Shown: in pieces, positions 1-6,698 of the stretch | Numbering within the stretch: position 1 is the first letter of the stretch | How the letters are laid out: each line of letters begins with the position of its first letter | Assembly: GCA_963926925.1 (NCBI GenBank) | Contig: CAWUZD010000023.1 | Span: 1-25,059, forward strand | Length of the DNA: 25,059 nt | Source of the DNA: Paralactobacillus_A sp963926925 | GTDB lineage: Bacteria > Bacillota > Bacilli > Lactobacillales > Lactobacillaceae | Direction: 5' to 3' | Translations under genes and position numbers: made by a program | Notes under the pieces: model-generated | Told to the model about the DNA's origin: nothing | The model's input: only the letters and a program-made list of their open reading frames with translations | Database searches by the model: none

Positions 1-47
1 TCTTTAGTAGCCACTTGAAGCAACGGCAGGATTCACGTAAAATTTAA
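1..47 (+). CDS. 3' end of an unidentified gene (partial)
   Basis: The frame beginning at base 3 stays open for 14 codons and ends with TAA at 45-47. It encodes a basic, hydrophilic tail (FSSHLKQRQDSRKI). The other two forward frames hit stops almost at once. It lies 28 bases upstream of the next gene's start on the same strand, so the two could be co-transcribed. Nothing in 14 residues identifies the protein. Confidence 0.3.
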   Translation, partial: FSSHLKQRQDSRKI

Positions 48-75
48 GTAACTTAATAAAAAGGAGTGTCGCAAA

Positions 76-585
76 ATGATTATGCAAGCTGCTTTTGGAC
101 AAGAAGAATTATTAACTGATATTCTTAAGGAACATCAAAATAATCATTTAACTTTGTTAGAACCTGCAGATGAAAAAAGTGATTTTCAATTAATAACTTT
201 TGATGATGACAAAATCTTTAGTGATCCTTTTAAATATGATGTTTTAAACCAACTCGGTGATAATAAACTCGATGGATTTTTCTCATTCATGTACTTTGAT
301 TTAAATAAAGAATTACTTAAGCCTTTCTTAGCTGCTTCACAAAACTTATTTGAACAAAGTGTTGATAGTTGGGGTCTTAATAAATTATTCTTATTAAAAT
401 ATCAAATTAAAAATGATATTCAATACACAATTTTATCCGTTTGGAAAGATAAGAGTGCTTATCAAGATTGGTACGACCATATCTATGCACCACTTTTCAG
501 TCGCTTCATTAAAATCACTGCTAAAATTGAAAGTTATCACGAAGCTTTATATCGTAATATTGATCCTGACGAAGATCATGAATAA
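76..585 (+). CDS. ABM-domain protein, TRAP/HmoB-like
   Basis: This 169-residue soluble protein resembles the staphylococcal TRAP and Bacillus HmoB group, which have an antibiotic-biosynthesis-monooxygenase (dimeric alpha-beta barrel) fold. Seen: a FSDPFKYDVLNQLG stretch near residue 48, comparable to the segment before the ABM domain in TRAP; a beta-strand and helix pattern with WKDKSAYQDWYDH near residue 123; and a C-terminal YHEALYR segment. The length fits the TRAP group (about 167 residues). Known members bind or degrade haem or act in oxidative stress, but the role varies and I cannot assign a substrate here. The start is supported by AAGGAG about nine bases upstream of the ATG; a second ATG two codons later is a poorer fit. 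A strong hairpin terminator follows immediately. There is no signal peptide or membrane segment. The family call rests on remembered similarity. Confidence 0.7.
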   Translation: MIMQAAFGQEELLTDILKEHQNNHLTLLEPADEKSDFQLITFDDDKIFSDPFKYDVLNQLGDNKLDGFFSFMYFDLNKELLKPFLAASQNLFEQSVDSWGLNKLFLLKYQIKNDIQYTILSVWKDKSAYQDWYDHIYAPLFSRFIKITAKIESYHEALYRNIDPDEDHE

Positions 586-587
586 TA

Positions 588-622
588 AAAAAAGAAGAAA
601 TCAGATTGATTTCTTCTTTTTT
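588..622. terminator. Bidirectional hairpin terminator
   Basis: A perfect 15-bp inverted repeat (arms 588-602 and 608-622, loop AGATT) has A-rich and T-rich arms, so it can terminate on both strands. It sits exactly between the convergent ABM-like gene and the DUF975 gene. Confidence 0.85.
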
Positions 623-623
623 A

Positions 624-1361
624 TTACTCTTTATAAAAAATAGCTAAAGCAACTTGATTAAACGGAATTACAAAAATTAATGATAACGAAAAAGTAAATA
701 TACTAGTAAGATACCATGGAATAAAAGTTACTTGTAACCAGATTAATTTTTGCCATTTGTTGCGTAATTTACGATTAGTATTAACAAGAACATCTTTTAA
801 TGACCATTGTGAATGCGCAATTTTTGCAAAAAAGAAAACATCAAAATATGCTCCTAAAAAAATAATTAAGACAAACATAACTACGCAAATTAATACAGTT
901 AAGTTCAGTAAATTATTATTAACCTTACCATTACTAATTTGTTGCAAAACCTGCATTAATAAACTACTCATGTTGACATTATATTGAATCAGTTTATCGA
1001 TCCCAAATTGTGGCAAGTAAACTAATGTTGCTAAGAAGGTAATTAATGCCATTAAAATACTTTTAATAAATCCTAATTCAACTAAAGGTGCATAATTATT
1101 TTTCTTGAAACCAGCAAAAACCAAATTCAAAGTTGGATAATCGCCGTTAGCAACTTTCCAGGCACCAAAATTAAAGCCAATTGTCAAAATAGTAATTACG
1201 AAAACAGATATTAATGAAGATAAAATCGTCATTAATAATGAATTATAACCAATAAAAAGTTCCATTACTAAGGAACCTAAACATTTACTAATGAATAATA
1301 AAGCAATTAGCGCCAACCAGTGGCCACGTAATTGTTGTAGGGCTTGGCGTTGATATTTCAT
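624..1361 (-). CDS. DUF975 family membrane protein
   Basis: This 245-residue integral membrane protein has about five or six hydrophobic segments. The N-terminus (MKYQRQALQQLRGHWLALI) fits the DUF975 pattern, in which an amphipathic helix ending in L-x-G-x-W leads into the first membrane span. Proteins of this family are multipass and mostly uncharacterised, so no biochemical role can be given. I chose the ATG at 1361 because GAAAGG lies eight bases upstream; the frame can be extended to 1421, but only with residues that do not fit the family and without a ribosome site. It lies downstream of ptsH on the same strand, separated by a hairpin (1395-1445), so it may be transcribed partly by read-through. 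It converges on the ABM-like gene, with a shared terminator. Confidence 0.75.
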   Translation of the reverse strand: MKYQRQALQQLRGHWLALIALLFISKCLGSLVMELFIGYNSLLMTILSSLISVFVITILTIGFNFGAWKVANGDYPTLNLVFAGFKKNNYAPLVELGFIKSILMALITFLATLVYLPQFGIDKLIQYNVNMSSLLMQVLQQISNGKVNNNLLNLTVLICVVMFVLIIFLGAYFDVFFFAKIAHSQWSLKDVLVNTNRKLRNKWQKLIWLQVTFIPWYLTSIFTFSLSLIFVIPFNQVALAIFYKE

Positions 1362-1394
1362 AATATAATTCCTTTCTAAAACTATAAAAAATAA

Positions 1395-1445
1395 ACGTGG
1401 CCATAATAATAAGTAGTCCACTTACTCCTTATTACAACACCACGT
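1395..1445 (-). terminator. Probable terminator/attenuator after ptsH
   Basis: ACGTGG (1395-1400) pairs with CCACGT (1440-1445). Further internal complementarity (TAATAAG with CTTATTA) extends the hairpin. On the minus strand it is followed by a T-rich run (TTTATTTTTTAT). The stem is interrupted, so termination is probably partial. It separates ptsH from the DUF975 gene. Confidence 0.5.
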
Positions 1446-1459
1446 AATATTTTTTATTA

Positions 1460-1726
1460 CTATTTAGATAATCCTTCTTTTTCCATTGTAGCTGTAATTG
1501 CTTCTAAAGCATCAGCTTCGTCTTCACCTTCAGCTGTTACAGTTACATCTGCACCTTTACCAACACCTAAAGACATAACGCCCATAATTGATTTTAAGTT
1601 AACTGTTTTACCTTGATACGTTAATTTAGTATCAGAAGTAAATTTACTTGCCGTTTGCACTAACAACGTTGCTGGACGTGCATGAATGCCAGTGTCAGCA
1701 ATAATGTGAAAATCACGTTTTTCCAT
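1460..1726 (-). CDS. ptsH: Phosphocarrier protein HPr
   Basis: HPr relays phosphate from enzyme I to the EIIA domains of sugar PTS transporters. In Firmicutes, once phosphorylated by HPr kinase, it is the co-repressor partner of CcpA. The 88-residue length is typical. His15, which takes phosphate from PEP through enzyme I, sits in the classic GIHARPA context, and Ser46, the HPr kinase target, in LKSIMGVMSLG. Both residues fall at canonical numbers when translation starts at the ATG at 1726. That start has AGGAG about ten bases upstream; the open frame runs further up to 1795 but is not family-like. Unusually, ptsI does not follow: the next gene downstream is a DUF975 membrane protein behind a hairpin. 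An unrecognised 59-aa gene lies upstream on the same strand. Confidence 0.97.
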   Translation of the reverse strand: MEKRDFHIIADTGIHARPATLLVQTASKFTSDTKLTYQGKTVNLKSIMGVMSLGVGKGADVTVTAEGEDEADALEAITATMEKEGLSK

Positions 1727-1815
1727 TAAAATCATACTCCTCATCATGAAGTGGCAAGTGTTTTTGACACTAGCTCTATAACTAAAGATTATCATGTTTT
1801 ATAACGATTAACAAC

Positions 1816-1995
1816 CTATTCAACATGATGATACCGGTAAATAATTATTCCATTTCGCTGTGCAGTTCCCACAATATCCTGCCGATATGGAAAATCGGTC
1901 CATACCTGTCGAAACTTCATAAATTCAGCTGGTTTTATTTCAAGATGATCAATTTTACCATTATAAAGATCATTTAATGCGGCTTGATAATCCAT
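1816..1995 (-). CDS. Small conserved-looking protein, 59 aa
   Basis: This short gene encodes 59 residues beginning MDYQAALNDLYNG and ending YRYHHVE. I do not recognise a characterised family. It is soluble, with no membrane segment or signal, a predicted N-terminal helix and a hydrophobic strand (GIIIYRY) near the end. Coding status is supported by an AGAGGA ribosome site seven bases before the ATG at 1995, sensible amino-acid composition, and a position neatly between the clpE promoter and ptsH. It is divergent from clpE and upstream of ptsH, about 90 bases apart, so it may share the ptsH transcript. No function is proposed. Confidence 0.65.
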   Translation of the reverse strand: MDYQAALNDLYNGKIDHLEIKPAEFMKFRQVWTDFPYRQDIVGTAQRNGIIIYRYHHVE

Positions 1996-2061
1996 AATTT
2001 ATCCTCTTTAAAATTTTTTATCTTAATCAGTTATATTACTTTCCTTTTTAAAATTATATAG

Positions 2062-2067
2062 TATAAT
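2062..2067 (+). promoter_or_regulatory. Probable clpE promoter -10 box
   Basis: A perfect TATAAT lies just upstream of the CtsR-type operator. The -35 is weak; TTTCCT at 2040-2045 with a 16-base spacer is the best I see. The arrangement places the operator over or just after the transcription start. Confidence 0.6.
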
Positions 2068-2071
2068 TAAT

Positions 2072-2088
2072 AGTCAAGAAAGGTCAAA
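2072..2088 (+). promoter_or_regulatory. CtsR operator upstream of clpE
   Basis: The sequence AGTCAAG-AAA-GGTCAAA matches the tandem heptad recognised by the heat-shock repressor CtsR (RGTCAAA-NAN-RGTCAAA as I recall it), with the second heptad perfect and one mismatch in the first. It lies four bases downstream of a TATAAT box and 40 bases before clpE, a typical CtsR regulon member. This implies induction of clpE by heat or protein-folding stress. Confidence 0.85.
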
Positions 2089-2128
2089 CGACTTTTTAAC
2101 TTATTTTATTAAGAAAGGTTGTGAAATA

Positions 2129-4339
2129 ATGCTTTGTCAAAATTGTCATAAGAATCCAGCTACGATTCATTTATTTGCCAATGTTAATGGTCATCGTCAA
2201 GAAATTGACCTTTGCCAAGATTGCTACCAATTGCTTAGACAAGAAGGCAAATTAAACTTTATGAATAGCATCCCTGGTTCTAATGATCCATTTGGATTTG
2301 ATGGTATTGATAATTTGTTCCGTGCAATGAATCAACAGGCTCAACGCCGTAATGCTAATAATCCTAACTCACAACCAGGCGGCCCAACTAATAACGGTGG
2401 TAATAACCGTCGTAATGGTGGCGGCTTACTTTCACAATTTGGTATTAACATTACTGATTTAGCACGTAAAGGTAAAATTGATCCCGTAATTGGTCGTGAC
2501 AAAGAAATTAATCGTGTCATTGAAATTCTTAACCGGCGTACTAAGAACAATCCCGTCTTAATTGGCGAAGCTGGTGTTGGTAAAACTGCCGTAGTTGAAG
2601 GCTTAGCACAAAAAATCGCTGACGGCGATGTTCCTGCTAAATTACAAAACCGGCAAGTTATTCGGCTTGATGTTGTTTCCCTAGTTCAAGGAACTGGCGT
2701 TCGTGGTCAATTCGAACAACGGATGCAACAATTAATGAACGAATTAAAAGCTAACCCAAACATCATCTTATTCATTGATGAAATTCATGAAATTGTCGGT
2801 GCTGGTAATGCTGAAGGCAGCATGGATGCTGGTAATGTTTTGAAACCAGCATTAGCACGTGGCGAATTACAATTAGTTGGAGCAACCACCCTAAACGAAT
2901 ATCGTCAAATTGAAAAAGATGCAGCGTTAGCACGGCGTTTACAACCAGTGCAAGTTAACGAACCTTCTGTTGATGAAACAATTCAAATCTTAAAAGGAAT
3001 TGAAAAGAAATATGCTGATTATCATCATGTTCATTACACACATGATGCAATTATTGCAGCAGCAAAATTATCAGCACGTTATATCAACGACCGGTTCTTA
3101 CCTGATAAAGCAATTGATTTAATTGATGAAGCCGGTTCTAAGAAGAACTTAACAATTCATGTTGTTGATCCTAAAACCTTAGATGATAAAATTCATGAAG
3201 CTGAAAACGAAAAACAAGCAGCTTTGAAACAAGAAGATTATGAAAAAGCTGCTTTCTATCGTGATCAAGTGAATAAATTCACTAAGATGAAGGAAGATAA
3301 CGAACGTAACGCTCAAGAAAATATTCCAACTGTTACTGAAGACGATATTGAAAAAATCGTTGAAGAAAAGACAGGCATTCCTGTTGGTGAATTAAAAGAA
3401 AAAGAACAAACCCAATTAAAGAACTTGGCTACTGACCTTAAGAAACATGTTATTGGTCAAGATGAAGCCGTTGATAAAGTTGCCCAAGCAATTCGGCGGA
3501 ATCGTGTTGGCTTCAATAAAAACGGTCGTCCAATTGGTTCATTCTTATTTGTTGGTCCAACTGGGGTTGGTAAAACTGAATTAGCTAAACAATTAGCCAA
3601 AGAATTATTTGGCTCAGAAGAGGCCATGATTCGGTTTGACATGTCTGAATACATGGAAAAATTCAGTGTTTCCAAATTAATTGGTTCACCTCCAGGTTAT
3701 GTTGGTTATGAAGAAGCTGGTCAATTAACTGAACAAGTGCGGCGGCGTCCATACAGCTTAATCTTATTAGATGAAATTGAAAAAGCACATCCGGATGTTA
3801 TGAACATGTTCTTGCAAATCTTAGATGATGGACGGCTAACGGATTCCCAAGGACGGACAGTATCATTCAAAGATACCATCATTATCATGACATCTAACGC
3901 TGGAGTTGGTACTGAAGCTAGCGTTGGTTTTGGTGCAGCTGCTGAAGGTAAAACTCATTCAGTAATTAACAAGTTAGACGATTACTTTAAACCTGAATTC
4001 TTGAATCGTTTTGACGATATTGTGGAATTCAAGCCACTTTCTCAAGATAGTTTAATGAAGATTGTTAACTTGATGCTTACTGAAACTAACCAAACAATTG
4101 CTGATCAAGATTTATCAGTTCATGTTACTGAACCAGTTAAAGAAAAGTTAGTTAAATTAGGTTATAACCCAGCAATGGGAGCACGACCATTAAGACGTGT
4201 TATTCAAGAACAAATTGAAGACCGCGTTGCTAATTACTATCTTGATCATCCTGATGTTAAGAAGCTCGAAGCACGCATCGCTGATGGGGAAATTAACGTA
4301 ACCGCGTTAAAAGAAAAAACAACTGATAAAGAAGATTAG
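2129..4339 (+). CDS. clpE: ATP-dependent Clp protease ATP-binding subunit ClpE
   Basis: ClpE is a Hsp100/AAA+ unfoldase that partners with ClpP to degrade or remodel damaged proteins and, in Firmicutes, aids recovery from heat stress. The 736-residue product shows the diagnostic ClpE order. An N-terminal zinc finger has Cys3, Cys6, Cys29 and Cys32. A Gly/Asn-rich linker (about residues 68-97) replaces the ClpC-type N-domain repeats. The first AAA+ module has Walker A GEAGVGKT at 146-153 and Walker B FIDEIHE. A UVR-type coiled coil lies at about 352-386. The second AAA+ module has Walker A GPTGVGKT at 476-483 and Walker B LLDEIEKAH, followed by a C-terminal D2-small domain. The start has AAAGG about ten bases upstream. 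The CtsR operator at 2072-2088 indicates stress regulation. The gene is monocistronic, ended by a strong terminator. Confidence 0.97.
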   Translation: MLCQNCHKNPATIHLFANVNGHRQEIDLCQDCYQLLRQEGKLNFMNSIPGSNDPFGFDGIDNLFRAMNQQAQRRNANNPNSQPGGPTNNGGNNRRNGGGLLSQFGINITDLARKGKIDPVIGRDKEINRVIEILNRRTKNNPVLIGEAGVGKTAVVEGLAQKIADGDVPAKLQNRQVIRLDVVSLVQGTGVRGQFEQRMQQLMNELKANPNIILFIDEIHEIVGAGNAEGSMDAGNVLKPALARGELQLVGATTLNEYRQIEKDAALARRLQPVQVNEPSVDETIQILKGIEKKYADYHHVHYTHDAIIAAAKLSARYINDRFLPDKAIDLIDEAGSKKNLTIHVVDPKTLDDKIHEAENEKQAALKQEDYEKAAFYRDQVNKFTKMKEDNERNAQENIPTVTEDDIEKIVEEKTGIPVGELKEKEQTQLKNLATDLKKHVIGQDEAVDKVAQAIRRNRVGFNKNGRPIGSFLFVGPTGVGKTELAKQLAKELFGSEEAMIRFDMSEYMEKFSVSKLIGSPPGYVGYEEAGQLTEQVRRRPYSLILLDEIEKAHPDVMNMFLQILDDGRLTDSQGRTVSFKDTIIIMTSNAGVGTEASVGFGAAAEGKTHSVINKLDDYFKPEFLNRFDDIVEFKPLSQDSLMKIVNLMLTETNQTIADQDLSVHVTEPVKEKLVKLGYNPAMGARPLRRVIQEQIEDRVANYYLDHPDVKKLEARIADGEINVTALKEKTTDKED

Positions 4340-4343
4340 TTAC

Positions 4344-4380
4344 AAAAAAGAGTTATGGTAATTCACCATAACTCTTTTTT
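4344..4380 (+). terminator. clpE terminator
   Basis: A perfect 16-bp inverted repeat (4344-4359 and 4365-4380, loop AATTC) ends in six T residues, five bases after the clpE stop codon. Confidence 0.92.
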
Positions 4381-4414
4381 GTTGTTGCTGCTTTTCCATT
4401 ATAAAAAAATTATT

Positions 4415-4420
4415 TATAAT
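4415..4420 (+). promoter_or_regulatory. Possible -10 box for the MucBP gene
   Basis: TATAAT lies 32 bases before the chosen ATG and just after the clpE terminator, so the next gene needs its own promoter here. No good -35 is visible; TTTTCC at 4392-4397 has a 17-base spacer. Confidence 0.4.
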
Positions 4421-4451
4421 AAGATTGAAGTACTTGCAAAGGACGATTGCT

Positions 4452-5750
4452 ATGCCGTTAATTAATAATTTATTAAAAGGTTTTAAAAAAGAAATAAACA
4501 AGCGTTTACACCCTACTTTACCCGGTCCTAAACGTCAAAGTATTAATAACCGCCCATCTTATCGAAATGCGGTTAATAATGCTCGGTCACAGCAATCGCA
4601 AACATCAACAGCACCAAAGCCAACTGCTGATAGTACTGCTCATACAACTTTCAAACCACAAACACCAGCACCAACAACTGATGATATTAAAACTGATCAA
4701 AAAGTTGTTGATGATCAAATTGCTGCTGAAGAATTAATTATGCCAGCAACTCAGGATAATGATCTTGCACTTAATAATGACGAAGCTGATCTTGAAAGTG
4801 TCCCACCACAAAATCCAGCAGTAACACGTAAAAATGGCACAATTCATATTAAAGTTGCCTATCATGATGAAAACGGTAATCCTTTAGCACCAACCATTAC
4901 TTTATCAGGTGAATACCAAGCACCACTTAATATTCCTTGGCGAACTTTTCCTGGCTATGTGTTGGCCCAAACGATTAATTACCAACAAGTCTTCTTTCCA
5001 AACAGTGATGGTATTACATTAATCTATTCACGACAACAAGCAGCCCCAGTCGTTGTTTATCATCGTGATATTAATGGTAATTTATTAGTCCCACCTGAAT
5101 ATATTGAAGGTGATTTAAACTCACGTTATCAAGTTGAACCACTCGAAATATATAAAGATACCTTAGTTAAAGAACCTGATGACTTATCAGGCGAATTTAG
5201 TACTGATAGTAAATTATTATCATTCACCTATGAACCACAGCGAATTGAATATAATAAACTTGAAAAAGAAATGTTCGTCAGAATTCATCGTGCTATTCGT
5301 CCAAGTTTAGCACCACGTTCTGACCAAAAACTAAATATCGTTTTGCCAATTGGTTCAGTATGGAAAGTCTTCCAACTTGCTTATGATCCCCAAACCGACA
5401 ATATCTGGTTAGATTTAGGCGGATCAGAATGGGTCATGAATGATAATGATGCCATTGAAAGTATGAATAACAATCCTAATATTCTTCCTGCTGATGTTCC
5501 ATTAGGTTTGCCACAAATTCGGTACACCATTACCGAAGAAACCGATATTGATCAAGAAGCACTGATTGATATGGATCCACAAAATCGCATTGTTATTTGG
5601 GCTACTCCTTATGGTGACATTCAACCAACTGGCCTACCTGGACAAACTAAGGTTACGGTTGTTAAAAACATGACCTTGGAAAATAACAGTCATTGGTCAC
5701 AATTAGCCGATGGTTTCTGGGTAGAAACTTCATACTTACGCTTTATTTAG
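4452..5750 (+). CDS. MucBP-repeat protein with no secretion signal
   Basis: The 432-residue product has a basic N-terminus (about 1-40), a Gln/Thr/Pro/Asp-rich low-complexity linker (about 40-125), then two tandem MucBP-like repeats. Repeat 1 starts near residue 131 (IHIKVAYHDENGNPL) and repeat 2 near 199 (PVVVYHRDINGNLLVP). The rest (about 275-432) looks like two SH3-like modules, each with a W-x-x-L-x-x-x-x-W-V type ending (WLDLGGSEWV, WSQLADGFWV). MucBP domains normally occur in exported mucin-binding adhesins, but I see no signal peptide, membrane helix, LPXTG motif or lipobox. The ATG at 4452 is chosen because AAAGGA lies about eight bases upstream; a TTG-initiated extension to 4425 adds no signal. 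It could be cytoplasmic or leave by an unconventional route. Function unknown. It is monocistronic between two terminators. Confidence 0.8.
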   Translation: MPLINNLLKGFKKEINKRLHPTLPGPKRQSINNRPSYRNAVNNARSQQSQTSTAPKPTADSTAHTTFKPQTPAPTTDDIKTDQKVVDDQIAAEELIMPATQDNDLALNNDEADLESVPPQNPAVTRKNGTIHIKVAYHDENGNPLAPTITLSGEYQAPLNIPWRTFPGYVLAQTINYQQVFFPNSDGITLIYSRQQAAPVVVYHRDINGNLLVPPEYIEGDLNSRYQVEPLEIYKDTLVKEPDDLSGEFSTDSKLLSFTYEPQRIEYNKLEKEMFVRIHRAIRPSLAPRSDQKLNIVLPIGSVWKVFQLAYDPQTDNIWLDLGGSEWVMNDNDAIESMNNNPNILPADVPLGLPQIRYTITEETDIDQEALIDMDPQNRIVIWATPYGDIQPTGLPGQTKVTVVKNMTLENNSHWSQLADGFWVETSYLRFI

Positions 5751-5766
5751 TCAATGTATAAATATA

Positions 5767-5795
5767 AAACCGGTTAGGTAATACCTAACCGGTTT
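5767..5795. terminator. Bidirectional terminator
   Basis: AAACCGGTTAGGT and ACCTAACCGGTTT form a perfect 13-bp inverted repeat with a three-base loop, flanked by AT-rich runs. It lies between the convergent MucBP gene and the lipoprotein gene. Confidence 0.8.
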
Positions 5796-5800
5796 ATTTA

Positions 5801-6685
5801 TTACTGCTTACTAATATAAATATAAAGTGCTTGTTTAGAAAAACTTACTTCATATTTAATCCCATGATTGATAATTGATTTAACAGCTGTTTGTGTATTC
5901 TTTTGACCCTTAATTTGTTTTTGAAAACTCTGCATAACTTGTTGACTATTAGCACCTAATGCTTGACTTAATGCTGCAAAAACCGTTCCAAATTGTTTCA
6001 TTGCTGTTTTATTTTTTAAACTAGTTGTCGGAACAATTAAAGTAGCATTAATTAATTGTTGGTTACTAATATTAGTACGTAACGTTACTGCATTTTGCTT
6101 AATAGCATTAGTAATGCCATCTTGTCCATTACCTAATTGTAAGGCGTTGCTTTGTTGCTTTGCCGTAGCTATTACTGTTTGGGCAGCTTGTGCTGTTTGG
6201 GTTAATTGTGCAATTGTCTGTGGTTGTAACGTTATTTTACCAGTTTTAGCTTGTTGCAATTGTTGTTGCGCCCCTTGGGCCTTTAATAATGTTTGTTGCT
6301 GGGCTTTTGATAAAGCAGCCATCATCACAATTTGATTATATTGTTGTTTAATCTTTGCAAAATTACCTAACGGCTTAACGGCAGCAACGGTAACTTGATG
6401 GGTTATTTGCTTTTGACCACTAGTAGCAATTAATTTTACTTGTTGCGAATGATTAGTAACGGGAACATCAATTACGAAAGTTCCATCATTAACAGTAACT
6501 TGTTTGGCTTTTTGATGATCAACTTGGTATGTTAGTTGTTTTTTAGCATTAGTATTACCCTTAATAACAGCTACCATCCCATCAGCATGATAAGTTTGTT
6601 TAGTTGTTGTGATTTGCCTACCACAACCGCTTAATAATGTTCCTAGACTAAGGAACATTGCACTAAGAATGACTTTTTTATTCAT
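5801..6685 (-). CDS. Lipoprotein, last gene of exporter operon
   Basis: The 294-residue protein has a signal peptide ending in a lipobox (LLSGC) with the lipidated cysteine at residue 21, so it should be anchored to the outer face of the membrane. Residues about 30-105 look like a small beta-sandwich: alternating strands resembling extracellular Ig-like domains, with NDGTFVIDVPV in the centre. Residues about 110-185 are very rich in Gln and Ala and should form long helices or a coiled coil. The start has AAGGAGG seven bases upstream. It begins only 13 bases after the exporter gene stop codon, so it is almost certainly co-transcribed. I do not recognise a named family. A role as an extracytoplasmic accessory to the exporter, or a protective lipoprotein induced with it, is inference from position alone. 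Confidence 0.75.
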   Translation of the reverse strand: MNKKVILSAMFLSLGTLLSGCGRQITTTKQTYHADGMVAVIKGNTNAKKQLTYQVDHQKAKQVTVNDGTFVIDVPVTNHSQQVKLIATSGQKQITHQVTVAAVKPLGNFAKIKQQYNQIVMMAALSKAQQQTLLKAQGAQQQLQQAKTGKITLQPQTIAQLTQTAQAAQTVIATAKQQSNALQLGNGQDGITNAIKQNAVTLRTNISNQQLINATLIVPTTSLKNKTAMKQFGTVFAALSQALGANSQQVMQSFQKQIKGQKNTQTAVKSIINHGIKYEVSFSKQALYIYISKQ

Positions 6686-6698
6686 TAAACGTTCCTCC

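Noticed and set aside
413..643. 76-aa plus-strand frame running through the terminator at 588-622
   Set aside because: Shifted frame in the ABM-like gene; its tail is translated from the hairpin.
1797..1815. Catabolite-responsive element near ptsH (TGTTAATCGTTATA on the minus strand)
   Set aside because: The central CG is out of register with the cre consensus.
4425..4451. Longer, TTG-initiated start of the MucBP gene
   Set aside because: The ribosome site AAAGGA lies inside this extension and points to the ATG at 4452; the added residues are not a signal peptide.
6114..6335. Cysteine-rich 73-aa frame on the plus strand, resembling a small Cys-rich peptide
   Set aside because: It is antisense to the Gln/Ala-rich region of the lipoprotein gene; CAA/CAG-type codons read backwards produce the cysteines and leucines. 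No ribosome site.
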